Positions 36,808 to 45,618 of a stretch of DNA of 64,000 nucleotides are shown here, piece after piece. The stretch lies in assembly GCA_964478775.1 (NCBI GenBank), contig CAYZJC010000005.1, positions 7,591-71,590 of the forward strand. Reading direction: 5' to 3'. Numbering within the stretch: the first letter of the stretch is position 1; each line of letters starts with the position of its first letter. The stretch is from PNMQ01 sp964478775 (lineage in GTDB: Bacteria; Pseudomonadota; Alphaproteobacteria; Paracaedibacterales; CAIOTO01). Made by a program: the position numbers and the translations under genes. The notes under the pieces were generated by a model, which searched no databases, was not told the DNA's origin, and worked only from the letters and a program-made list of their open reading frames with translations.

Positions 36808-38286
36808 CTAAACATACACTAAAAAAGAAATGACGTGAGAAATCCATTTAATCAATGGGTTTGGGGCAATGGTGAGCGCAAGCAATATAATCACAAGTAA
36901 TATAATCATGATCATTTCATTGCGATCAGTGCGTAAAGCTGACAAAACTTTTGCACGTGGCTCATCTGGGGTATCTATAAACATTGACTTGATTAAAAAT
37001 AAATAATAGGCAGCCGCCAACACACTATACACAACGCCTATAATCGCAAGGGTGTAACGTTCGTGTGATACAGTTGTTTGAAGCAGTAATAACTTTGGCA
37101 TAAAGCCTGCAAAGGGGGGGATGCCCGCCATTGATAGCACAAAGAAACCAAGGCATGTTGCCAAGATGGGGTGATTCTTTCCAAGACCCGCGAAATCTTC
37201 AATGCGTTGTAATGAAAGCTTTTTATCATTTGTTAAAGTCATGACAATGGCCAAAAACCCAATTAGGGCAATGATATAATAGACCAAAAACAGTAAGGTA
37301 TTCGTATACCCATGTTCGCTTGCAAGACTAAGCCCCATCATCGCAAAACCAATTTGACCAATGGAACTATAGGCAATAAATCTTTTAAGGGAACGTTGTG
37401 TGAGCGTTGCAATGCCCCCTACCAGCATTGATGAAATCGCAATGATAGCAAGCAATAGCCACCACTTTGAATGCAAGGCATTAAAAGGCCCTGCCAACAA
37501 ACGCAGCAATAATGCAAATAATGAAAACTTAGGAACCGTTGCTAAAAATGTAAGGATAGGTAACGGAATGCCTTGGTAAACATCTGGAGCCCAATTGTGA
37601 AAAGGTGCCCCTGCCACCTTAAAGCTAAGCCCAGACAATAACAAAGTGAAACCAAGCAAAATATAAAAATGGTCTTCTGTGGTTTTGTGACTTACAAACC
37701 TTTCAAGGGTTGAAAAGTCTGTTGATCCTGCATAGCCGTAAATCCAAGAAATGCCATACAGCATTAACCCAGAAGCAAGGCCTCCTAAAATAAAGTACTT
37801 TAAGCTAGCCTCACTGCTTTCTAAATTTTTACGCTTAAGCGCAAGCAAAACATAAAGGCTAAGACTTAATAATTCAATGGCCATAAAAACGGTTAAAAAA
37901 TCATTGGCTGAACACATCAGCATCATGCCCAAGACAGACGACAACACCAGTAAGGGCAATTCAAATTGGTTTAATTGAAAAGACTCAAATGATTTTTTAC
38001 ACACCGCCAATACATAAACTGCAAATGACAAAAGGCAAGATTTTATAAAAATACTAAAGGGGTCACTTATAAAAAAGCCATTAAAAATAATTTCGGTCGT
38101 TTGTGGTTGCTTTAAAACCAACAGCAAGCTTACCAGAAGTGTTCCTTGACTTAATTGATACACTCTTTTAAATGCAATGTCTTTTTTTAAAAAAGTTCCC
38201 AATAGTAAAAGAATTAGCAATGCTGATGCAATGAATAATTCAGGCAATGCCTGATAAATTGTATTTAATGAGATATGTGCGGACAT
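36808..38286 (-). CDS. nuoN: NADH-quinone oxidoreductase subunit N, apart from other nuo genes
   Basis: Antiporter-like membrane subunit of respiratory complex I, which pumps protons. 492 residues, about 13-14 hydrophobic helices. Conserved landmarks are MAIELLSLSLYVLLALKR (with the helix Glu), SLKYFILGGLASGLMLYGIS, the Lys-containing GLSFKVAGAPFHNWAPDVYQ and SSIGQIGFAMMGL. These favour NuoN over NuoM or NuoL. Normally it ends the nuoA-N operon, but here the gene upstream is an unrelated sugar phosphomutase and none follows, so it has been separated. No clear Shine-Dalgarno precedes the ATG. Confidence 0.93.
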   Translation of the reverse strand: MSAHISLNTIYQALPELFIASALLILLLLGTFLKKDIAFKRVYQLSQGTLLVSLLLVLKQPQTTEIIFNGFFISDPFSIFIKSCLLSFAVYVLAVCKKSFESFQLNQFELPLLVLSSVLGMMLMCSANDFLTVFMAIELLSLSLYVLLALKRKNLESSEASLKYFILGGLASGLMLYGISWIYGYAGSTDFSTLERFVSHKTTEDHFYILLGFTLLLSGLSFKVAGAPFHNWAPDVYQGIPLPILTFLATVPKFSLFALLLRLLAGPFNALHSKWWLLLAIIAISSMLVGGIATLTQRSLKRFIAYSSIGQIGFAMMGLSLASEHGYTNTLLFLVYYIIALIGFLAIVMTLTNDKKLSLQRIEDFAGLGKNHPILATCLGFFVLSMAGIPPFAGFMPKLLLLQTTVSHERYTLAIIGVVYSVLAAAYYLFLIKSMFIDTPDEPRAKVLSALRTDRNEMIMIILLVIILLALTIAPNPLIKWISHVISFLVYV

Positions 38287-38392
38287 AAAAAACGCTGTGT
38301 ACTATAAGTCTTTGTAACTATCATCGTAGAAGCTGCAGGAACAGGATGCAAGTATGATGTCGCATCTATAACCATTTGTTTTGAAAATGCGT

Positions 38393-39895
38393 TTATTCTT
38401 CTACCCAAGCAACCCCGGGTAATACTTCTTGTAACATATCTTCAAGGTGTGTGCATACCGCATGCTGTGCTGGTTCAAAATAACTTTCGTAGCGCGCCAC
38501 TAAATACGGGGATGTGTTAGACGCACGAAGCAACCACCATCCCCCTTCTAAAGACAATCTAATACCGTCAATATCGATAAATTGCATGTTTTGCTTTGCC
38601 AAAATGCGTTTCACTTTGGCAATGATTTCAAATTTCTTATCATCAGCGCAAGGAATTTTAATTTCCTTAGACGGGAAAAATTTGGGAAGCAATGTTAAAA
38701 AATGCCCAATGTCATAGCCTTGCGAAGTCAGTTCTAGTAAACGCAGCATAGCGTATATACCATCGTCGAAACCAAAATATCTGTCTTTAAAGAAATAATG
38801 CCCACTCATTTCGCCGCCAAACAAGACATCATGTTTTGGCATTAAGGACTTAAAGTATGAATGTCCTGTTGGGCACATAATAGATTGGCCGCCTGATGCT
38901 TCGATGGCTTCAAAAACAAGTTGGCTCGACTTGACATCAGCCATAATGGTTGCCCCTGAATTGGCGCGCAATATAGAAACCGCAAAGAAAAGGGTGAGCT
39001 GGTCACCTGTTATGACATTCCCATGCCTGTCAACCACACCTAAGCGATCACCGTCACCATCAAAAGCAATACCAAGGTCTAGCTTTTCACGCTTAACCCT
39101 GTCAATAAGTGCTGTTAAGTTTGAAGCAACTGCTGGGTCTGGGTGATGATTTGGAAATGTGCCATCAATGTCTTCATACATCAGTTGCACATGTATACGC
39201 GAAGGTAAACGCTTGATAAGGTGCGTAATCAAGTCTCCCGTTGCCCCATTTCCACAATCAATAGCAATACGAAGTAGTGTGTCTGTAAACTGAATGCCAT
39301 GTAATAAACGGTTGATATAGGTTGCCATAATGGCAATGTGACCTTCATGAGACGCGTCATCTTCGGTTATATTATCTGCATCACCTATGATATCTTGTGG
39401 TAACTCTATTGGTAAGTTCAAACTTTGAATGTCTTCACCGAAAAATGGCCTGTCTTGCAGCGTTATTTTAAAACCGTTATCATCTGCAGGGTTGTGTGAC
39501 CCTGTAATCATGATGCCAGCGTCCATTTGTAGGTGTTGAACGGCGAAATAAAGCATTGGCGTTGGCCCTAAGCCAATTTCACAGACGTCTAGCCCCATTA
39601 CTGTAAGGCCGCTAATTAAAGCATCACGCAGAGGTGGTGAGCTTAATCTGCCATCATACCCAATGACAATCGAATTTTTATTGTGTGCACGCATCCACGC
39701 CCCAAATTGCTTGCCTAAGGTGTGTGCCATCTCAACACTTAATGTTTTGCCAAACGTCCCACGAATATCGTAAGCACGCAAAATGGTTGGGTCAAAAAAC
39801 AAAGGCGGATTACTTTTATTTGAACTTGAATCCGTCTGATGTTTGCCAATTTTGCCTTCGGTTGGCTTGCTGGGTTGATTGTCCTTTTTTTCCAT
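38393..39895 (-). CDS. manB: Phosphomannomutase/phosphoglucomutase
   Basis: Alpha-D-phosphohexomutase of the bifunctional PMM/PGM (AlgC-like) class, supplying mannose-1-phosphate or glucose-1-phosphate for surface polysaccharide. 500 residues with a polar 30-residue N-terminal extension. Active-site loops: MITGSHNPADDNGFKI (phosphoserine about Ser133), AFDGDGDRLGVVD (metal site), the sugar-specificity loop GGEMSGHYFF and a C-terminal RASNTSPYLVARYE phosphate loop. Substrate preference between mannose and glucose cannot be read from the sequence. The sugar-nucleotide genes that might use the product are not in the window. Confidence 0.92.
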   Translation of the reverse strand: MEKKDNQPSKPTEGKIGKHQTDSSSNKSNPPLFFDPTILRAYDIRGTFGKTLSVEMAHTLGKQFGAWMRAHNKNSIVIGYDGRLSSPPLRDALISGLTVMGLDVCEIGLGPTPMLYFAVQHLQMDAGIMITGSHNPADDNGFKITLQDRPFFGEDIQSLNLPIELPQDIIGDADNITEDDASHEGHIAIMATYINRLLHGIQFTDTLLRIAIDCGNGATGDLITHLIKRLPSRIHVQLMYEDIDGTFPNHHPDPAVASNLTALIDRVKREKLDLGIAFDGDGDRLGVVDRHGNVITGDQLTLFFAVSILRANSGATIMADVKSSQLVFEAIEASGGQSIMCPTGHSYFKSLMPKHDVLFGGEMSGHYFFKDRYFGFDDGIYAMLRLLELTSQGYDIGHFLTLLPKFFPSKEIKIPCADDKKFEIIAKVKRILAKQNMQFIDIDGIRLSLEGGWWLLRASNTSPYLVARYESYFEPAQHAVCTHLEDMLQEVLPGVAWVEE

Positions 39896-40175
39896 AAACT
39901 CTTAACACGTCCCTTTTACGTAGCAATAATGCCATATTTTCATTTATATAACACTTCATTAAAGGTGAATGATGGTCATTTATCCACTATAGACGATTCG
40001 ACAATCAATACCAATATACAATTAACGCTGCAGAACCACTGCACTAAAATTTTAATAATTCAAAAAAATGAAAGCTGCAATGCACATAATTATTAACAAA
40101 TAGAAAATATTAACCTTTTGTTAATAGTTAGGTAATAGTATTGTATAGTCAAATATAAAGAGTGAGGATTATTTA

Positions 40176-41003
40176 ATGTTTATCTTAAATAAGAATGTAT
40201 TTATTAATGTGTGTTTTTTGTGTTGCATCTGCGTCACTGAAACGATCGCAGAGCCGTCGCCCCAATTGGTAGAACAAGAAAGGTTAGATACAGCCCTTGT
40301 TGTTGCGCTTCATTATTCTGACCAATATGGTGCCATTGAATTATTAGACGCTGGTGCCAATCCAAATGTTGCTGACAAATCAAACAAATCAGCTTTGTGT
40401 ATTGCCCTTGTTAAAAAACTAGAAGATGCAGCCATTTTGTTAATTGAAAAAGGGGCTGACTTAAATGTATGCAGTTGGAATGGGACACCTGCTTTATGGC
40501 TGTCTCTGCGGTTTGGCACCCCAAAGGTGGCCCTTTCCATGATTGAACATGGTGCTGATCCGAATGCTGTTTATATGTCTGATTCCATATTGTACACCAG
40601 CATTCTGCACCAGTGGCCACGTGTGGCGATATCTTTGTTGGAAGCAGGTGCGAACCCCAATATTGGTGAAGACCCACTTTATATGCATTCTCCTCTTATG
40701 ATAGCAGGACTATTCCAACAACATGAAGTCATCAAAAAATTAATTGATTGCGGGGCTAACTTAAATGCCACAACGGCACAGGGCCTTACATTATGGGACA
40801 TCGTTGATGAACACACAGCAAAATTTATTGTGCGTTATCGTCAAAAGGCAGCGACTATGCCCTTTTTAATGGCGCTTCATGGGTCAGGCTACCAAGGGCC
40901 ACGTAGCTTGACGCCAGATCCAAGCCCACCTCACACAGTTGAAAGCAAAGATGCTGTGTTGTACTGTAAGGAATTAGTTCGCTACATAGCAAAGTACCTG
41001 TGA
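40176..41003 (+). CDS. Secreted ankyrin-repeat protein (third copy)
   Basis: 275 residues. The signal peptide (NKNVFINVCFLCCICVTETI, cleavage near AEPS) is followed by about six ankyrin repeats at residues 40-215. Examples are YGAIELLDAGANPNVADKSN, SALCIALVKKLEDAAILLIE and TPKVALSMIEHGADPNAV. A non-ankyrin C-terminal segment of about 60 residues begins PFLMALHGSGYQGP and ends CKELVRYIAKYL, whose last residues match the motif closing the other three ankyrin proteins. GAGG lies eight bases before the ATG. It stands alone; the 280 bp upstream (39896-40175) hold no gene. Role as a secreted host-interaction protein is inferred. Confidence 0.87.
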   Translation: MFILNKNVFINVCFLCCICVTETIAEPSPQLVEQERLDTALVVALHYSDQYGAIELLDAGANPNVADKSNKSALCIALVKKLEDAAILLIEKGADLNVCSWNGTPALWLSLRFGTPKVALSMIEHGADPNAVYMSDSILYTSILHQWPRVAISLLEAGANPNIGEDPLYMHSPLMIAGLFQQHEVIKKLIDCGANLNATTAQGLTLWDIVDEHTAKFIVRYRQKAATMPFLMALHGSGYQGPRSLTPDPSPPHTVESKDAVLYCKELVRYIAKYL

Positions 41004-41206
41004 CAGTCAATAATTGCTTAAAAATGGGTGATTTTAATAATTCATTACCCTTATTGTTAAGGCTAATTTTAAATAATTACAAACCAATTAAATTGCATTT
41101 TTTAGGAAAATGTGTAATCGTTTTGGTATCATGTGCACCTTAGCTTTCAGCAAGTCAGATGAAATATATCAATATAAGATCAAAATGTTTTAGGAGAATC
41201 AATCAT

Positions 41207-42325
41207 ATGATTATTGGCGTTCCAAAGGAAATTAAAAACCATGAATACCGAGTGGGATTGGTACCATCATCGGTAGCTGAACTTGTACGTAATGGGCATC
41301 AAGTTATTGTAGAAGCACATGCAGGTGCTGGTATTGGTTTTAGCAATGAAGACTATATTAAAGTCGGGGCTGAAATTTTTGAAACACCAAAAGAAATTTT
41401 TGACAAAGCAGATATGATTGTAAAGGTGAAAGAACCACAATTAAATGAATGTGAAATGCTGCAAGAAGGACAAATTCTATTTACATTCTTGCATCTTGCG
41501 CCAGACCCAGAGCAAACCAAAGCCTTGATAAATTCTAAATGCATTGCGATTGCTTATGAAACCGTGACAGACAATTATGGTGGTCTTCCCTTACTTGCCC
41601 CTATGAGCGAGGTCGCGGGTCGCATGTCTATTCAAGTGGGTGCATGGTTGCTTGAAAAAGCACAAGGAGGCATCGGGGTTTTACTAGGTGGTGTTCCGGG
41701 TGTGTTGCCAACTAAAGTTGTGATTTTAGGGGGCGGAGTTGTAGGGCTCAATGCTGCACGTATGGCCGTTGGTATGGGCGCAGATGTCACTATAGTTGAC
41801 AAAAACCAACGTCGCCTTCAAGAAATAGATTCTATGTTCCATGGCGCCCTTAAAACTGTTGTGCCTACATATGATATTGTGCAAGAACTTGTGAAATCAG
41901 CTGACTTGGTGGTGGGTGCAGTGCTGGTTGCAGGGGCTGCTGCACCGCGTCTTGTCACTGCTGAGATGGTAAAAACAATGAAAACTGGCGCTGTCATGGT
42001 TGATGTTGCGATTGACCAAGGGGGCTGCTTTGAAACCAGTAAGCCTACCACCCATGCAAACCCTTATTATGTGGTTGATGGTGTAACACACTATTGTGTG
42101 ACCAATATGCCTGGTGCTGTTGCGCGCACATCTGCACTTGCCTTAAACAATGCGACATTGCCCTTTACACTTGCGCTTGCCAACAAAGGGTATAAAGCTG
42201 CATTGATGGCTGATGCACACCTTAAAAACGGACTAAATGTTTGTTTGGGCCATGTCACCTATGAAGCTGTGGCACATGATTTAGGCTTAGCCTATACCCC
42301 GGCAGACTCCTTTATTAAGGGGTAA
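41207..42325 (+). CDS. ald: Alanine dehydrogenase
   Basis: NAD-dependent oxidative deamination of L-alanine to pyruvate and ammonia, or the reverse; useful to a bacterium feeding on amino acids. The frame is open from 41159, but AGGAG and homology place the start at MIIGVPKEIKNHEYRVGLVP (41207, 372 residues). The substrate-binding Lys lies in VKVKEPQ, the catalytic His in FTFLHLAPD, and the NAD-binding loop is GGGVVGLNAARMA. VAIDQGGCFETSKPTTHANP with ending TYEAVAHDLGLAY is also family-typical. It is followed by a strong terminator, so it is a single-gene transcript. Accessory genes surround it on both sides. Confidence 0.97.
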   Translation: MIIGVPKEIKNHEYRVGLVPSSVAELVRNGHQVIVEAHAGAGIGFSNEDYIKVGAEIFETPKEIFDKADMIVKVKEPQLNECEMLQEGQILFTFLHLAPDPEQTKALINSKCIAIAYETVTDNYGGLPLLAPMSEVAGRMSIQVGAWLLEKAQGGIGVLLGGVPGVLPTKVVILGGGVVGLNAARMAVGMGADVTIVDKNQRRLQEIDSMFHGALKTVVPTYDIVQELVKSADLVVGAVLVAGAAAPRLVTAEMVKTMKTGAVMVDVAIDQGGCFETSKPTTHANPYYVVDGVTHYCVTNMPGAVARTSALALNNATLPFTLALANKGYKAALMADAHLKNGLNVCLGHVTYEAVAHDLGLAYTPADSFIKG

Positions 42326-42355
42326 GACGGCTACACTCCTGATGAATTTATATCC

Positions 42356-42390
42356 CCACCCTTGAGCCATGCCTTAAGGGTGGTTTTTTT
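42356..42390 (+). terminator. Rho-independent terminator after ald
   Basis: CCACCCTT (42356-42363) pairs perfectly with AAGGGTGG (42376-42383) around a 12-nt loop, followed by seven Ts. Nearly the same stem is used at 44178 and 45569. Confidence 0.88.
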
Positions 42391-42433
42391 AGTTTGTCAC
42401 TTATCATTTGGCTTAATCGTTATATTGTCAATG

Positions 42434-42455
42434 GTGTGGAAATATCTACACTTCG
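42434..42455 (-). repeat. Dispersed intergenic hairpin element, copy 2
   Basis: GTGTGG-N6-CTACAC followed by TTCG, closely matching copy 1 at 36719. It lies in the 257-bp gap between ald and the beta-helix gene. No coding potential. Confidence 0.4.
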
Positions 42456-42582
42456 TCACACATTTCTGCACCTATAATGAATTGACATCCACTATGTAAT
42501 ATATATAATTTTTTAACTAAATTTTATGTTTTCCCCTTTAGGATTACAAAGGTATTCAAACAATTTTTGAGAGTGTATCGAA

Positions 42583-44154
42583 ATGAAAAAAATCCATTTA
42601 AATTTAACAAGATTAGCACTTGGCACGACATCTTACCTAATTGGGTGTGTGTGCCATGCTGCTGCAATCTCAGCTACTATTCAGGTAGAGGATAATATAG
42701 TGGCCACACAAATTGAAGGAACCCTTTGTGTTGCTCAAGATAAGGCATTACATAAAACAGGTAATGGGACGTTCTTTTTAAGTGGTGACCATAGTGGTGC
42801 AGGAAAGTTAGAAGGTGACTTTTATGCGGATGAAGGTATAGTTGCATTTGACCATGCTGGCTCACTTGGTGCTGGTGTGATCATGGCAAGTGGTACTTCC
42901 TTACAAGCTTTGGCTGATGATGTTGCATTAGCAGGTGACATTAGCCTAGCAGATGGTGCATCCATAGTAATAGATGCCAATGACCACCCTTCTGAATTTG
43001 TAGGAGAAATTAAACAAATGGGAATTAATCCTGTAACTATTGTGTTTGAAAATAGTGGCACGCAAATGACTGACCTTAAATTGCATAGCGATTATACAGC
43101 TGCTGATGCAAATGCAGATACCATGATTATTAGTGGTAAGGTGAATATCAGCATTGACGGTAATAGCAATGCGAGTTCAGCTATGACGGTTGGGCAATTT
43201 CGTGCACTCAATGGAAGCTTAATGTTTAGGTCAGGCTTTGGAGTTTACGGGGGATTTATAGTTGGGAATTTTGCTGCACCCTTCACAGACACGACTTACG
43301 ATAATGAAATTGTTTATCAGGCTGACGAATACCAGGTGTTTTATATAAATTATGAAGAAAAAAATTATAATGTTAATCTTATGTATAGAGAGCAAGATAA
43401 ACTGTCAAATTACACGCCCGAGGAAATTTTTTATGACGGTGTTACGATGGCTAATGGATTTAGATTATCTTCAGCCAATATTACTTATGATACGTTAGCA
43501 GATTTAACAGATATTGATACGACGCAAGGTCTTTATAGCTTCTCCAATGATGGTAATCGTAAGCTTTGGCTAACGAGTGGCAATAATACACGTCAAGAAG
43601 CTTATGATAGCAATAATACGCGTCTTACAATAGCTTATTTTAGTGGAAATATTTATATTCCACAAGGTGGTAGTATTCAAAATGGATTTTACAGTGTTCA
43701 AAATACTGTCGAGGCAATGAATCATAACCCTACCTCTGTTGATGATAGTTTAATTTATAGTCTAAGTGGTTTGAGTTCTAACTCTATTCTTTACTTAAAT
43801 TCAGACCTTCCAGCATCTATTAAACGTGTTGAGATGTATCAGCCAAGACACAGGAATGTTGTATACATGAGCTCAGCAGGTTTAGGTGCTGGCTTCTATA
43901 TAGCCCCAACTGGCGACTTTAACATTGAGATAGATTTGTTGCCTGAATATGAATCTGTTTCTTATTATAGTGATGCAGATGATATTAATGGTTTATTGTA
44001 TCCACTCCCTCGGTATAAAAGTACAATTCAAGTTCAAGGAGGAGAGGGAGTAAAAAAGCGTTTAGCGATGAACGTTGATATGTTAGATGGTTCAAAGCTT
44101 TCTATTACAGATAATGCTGAACTGCCTCACTTGAATATCAAATCAGTCGTATAA
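42583..44154 (+). CDS. Exported beta-helix protein, autotransporter-passenger-like, no barrel
   Basis: 523 residues. Signal peptide MKKIHLNLTRLALGTTSYLI and following (cleavage near CHAAA). Residues 30-150 contain the autotransporter-associated beta-strand pattern, HKTGNGTFFLSGDHSGAGKL and ASGTSLQALADDVALAG. The rest is Asn/Asp/Tyr-rich and predicted mostly beta. No C-terminal outer-membrane barrel or aromatic terminal residue is present (it ends LNIKSVV), so a type V autotransporter is not supported as it stands. A surface or secreted adhesin-like role is inferred from composition. It is followed by its own terminator. The N-terminal composition resembles the giant protein at 46660-51189. 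Confidence 0.75.
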   Translation: MKKIHLNLTRLALGTTSYLIGCVCHAAAISATIQVEDNIVATQIEGTLCVAQDKALHKTGNGTFFLSGDHSGAGKLEGDFYADEGIVAFDHAGSLGAGVIMASGTSLQALADDVALAGDISLADGASIVIDANDHPSEFVGEIKQMGINPVTIVFENSGTQMTDLKLHSDYTAADANADTMIISGKVNISIDGNSNASSAMTVGQFRALNGSLMFRSGFGVYGGFIVGNFAAPFTDTTYDNEIVYQADEYQVFYINYEEKNYNVNLMYREQDKLSNYTPEEIFYDGVTMANGFRLSSANITYDTLADLTDIDTTQGLYSFSNDGNRKLWLTSGNNTRQEAYDSNNTRLTIAYFSGNIYIPQGGSIQNGFYSVQNTVEAMNHNPTSVDDSLIYSLSGLSSNSILYLNSDLPASIKRVEMYQPRHRNVVYMSSAGLGAGFYIAPTGDFNIEIDLLPEYESVSYYSDADDINGLLYPLPRYKSTIQVQGGEGVKKRLAMNVDMLDGSKLSITDNAELPHLNIKSVV

Positions 44155-44177
44155 CATTCTCATAAGGTTTATCATGA

Positions 44178-44209
44178 CCACCTTTAGTTTATCTTAAGGG
44201 TGGTTTTTT
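44178..44209 (+). terminator. Rho-independent terminator after the 523-aa beta-helix gene
   Basis: CCACCTTTA pairs with TAAGGGTGG (one wobble) around an 8-nt loop, followed by six Ts, 23 bases after the stop. It is a sibling of the terminators at 42356 and 45569. Confidence 0.85.
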
Positions 44210-44334
44210 AAATGGTTTATTCTTTTTTAATTTGCACCCTTGAAATTTCATAAAAAAGCCTTAACTAATATAATATGTAAAATTATAGCATATTTATCAA
44301 TGTTGAATTTAATAACAAAGAATAGGAAAATTGT

Positions 44335-45474
44335 ATGAGATTAAAAAGAAATGTTCTTGCATTGGCTGTTTTATTAACAAGCTTTATTGCAGATAATGGC
44401 TTTGCCGTAAATAATCACAACCAAATTGTCAGACCAAATCAATGGTTTGAGGCAGCAGTGTCTGGTGACACGGACACAATGAAAAGGGCTATTTCACAAA
44501 GGTTTGATATTAATATGCGTCACCAGAAGCTTGATCAAACTGCTTTATCTATGGCCATTGCAGAAAATAAGGTTGAGGTAGTGAAACTATTGCTCAATCA
44601 TAATGCGAGTTTAGTGGAGCTGGACTCAGCTAACCTTACTGCTTTCAGTAGATTCATGAAGTATTCACCTAACTGCTCTGAAATTGCAAGCCTCTTGTGT
44701 GCAAAAGGTGCAGATCTGGCAGAGCTTAATATGATTAGTCCTTATCGCAGAACACGTTTGTATGACATGCTTAGTTATTCTAAAGAACACACAAAAACAT
44801 TAGATATATTACTATCACAAGAAAATAGCAAAATAATAAATCTTGATGAAAAAGATATATTGGAGCTTTCTTTGCTGCATAGGGCAGCATTGTCTGGACA
44901 CCATAACATTGTAAAGCTACTCATTGAACGTGGCGCAAATGTAATGACAAAATCAAAAACAGGTGAGACACTTTTATTTTTCACGACAAATATTTCAAAT
45001 CAAAACGAGAAGCAGCACGATTATCATGGTTTGATTATTAACAATGATAATCGAGCAGAAAAAGTTTCACACTTGCATGAAATCATAAATGCTTATATTG
45101 ATAATGGTGTTGACATTAATCACCAAAACCAGTGGGGCTTCACTGCTGCAATGTGGGCAATGGCTTACTGTAAAACTGCCTCAAAATCTAATAACCTGGC
45201 CACTGTTAAAGGCTGGTATAACATTGCATGGTACTTAATTAAACACCCGAAGTTTAATGTCTGGCTTCAAGACAACAAGCATAGAACAATCTTAGAATAC
45301 GCCTCCATTTCTGTTGTGATGAGAAAAGAAATTCTTTGGAAAATGTTAATCATCAATGAAGGAAGTGCTTTACAGCAACAGCACACAACTGCACCGTCAC
45401 AAAAGCGCACAACAGCACAGTATGAAGTTTTTAAAAATTCTCCATTGGTTCGTAAGATCGTTGATTTTTTATAA
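44335..45474 (+). CDS. Secreted ankyrin-repeat protein (fourth copy)
   Basis: 379 residues. Signal peptide MRLKRNVLALAVLLTSFIAD, cleavage near GFAVN. Ankyrin repeats cover residues about 35-330, some clear (LDQTALSMAIAENKVEVVKL, LLHRAALSGHHNIVKLLIER) and some degenerate. One long spacer around residues 205-260 contains NNDNRAEKVSH. A Gln/Thr-rich linker precedes the terminal KNSPLVRKIVDFL, related to the ends of the other three ankyrin proteins. AGGA lies seven bases before the ATG, and a TATAAT box lies at 44269-44274. A strong terminator follows. Likely a secreted host-interaction protein (inference). Confidence 0.85.
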   Translation: MRLKRNVLALAVLLTSFIADNGFAVNNHNQIVRPNQWFEAAVSGDTDTMKRAISQRFDINMRHQKLDQTALSMAIAENKVEVVKLLLNHNASLVELDSANLTAFSRFMKYSPNCSEIASLLCAKGADLAELNMISPYRRTRLYDMLSYSKEHTKTLDILLSQENSKIINLDEKDILELSLLHRAALSGHHNIVKLLIERGANVMTKSKTGETLLFFTTNISNQNEKQHDYHGLIINNDNRAEKVSHLHEIINAYIDNGVDINHQNQWGFTAAMWAMAYCKTASKSNNLATVKGWYNIAWYLIKHPKFNVWLQDNKHRTILEYASISVVMRKEILWKMLIINEGSALQQQHTTAPSQKRTTAQYEVFKNSPLVRKIVDFL

Positions 45475-45568
45475 AAGTCATTAACGTTGCTTTTAACGTG
45501 ACTAGCCTTATGATTGTCACACATTAGCAGTAAATTAATTCCTACTATTACTATAATTGCAAGTGTCA

Positions 45569-45604
45569 CCACCCTTAGCTTTGTCTTAAGGGTGGTTTTA
45601 TTTT
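45569..45604 (+). terminator. Rho-independent terminator after the fourth ankyrin gene
   Basis: CCACCCTTA (45569-45577) pairs perfectly with TAAGGGTGG (45587-45595), loop of nine bases, then TTTTATTTT. It has the same stem as the two preceding terminators on this strand. Confidence 0.87.
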
Positions 45605-45618
45605 ATGATAATGACCAC

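Noticed and set aside
37038..37229. Small minus-strand frame inside nuoN
   Set aside because: It is an out-of-frame reading within the well-conserved nuoN gene.
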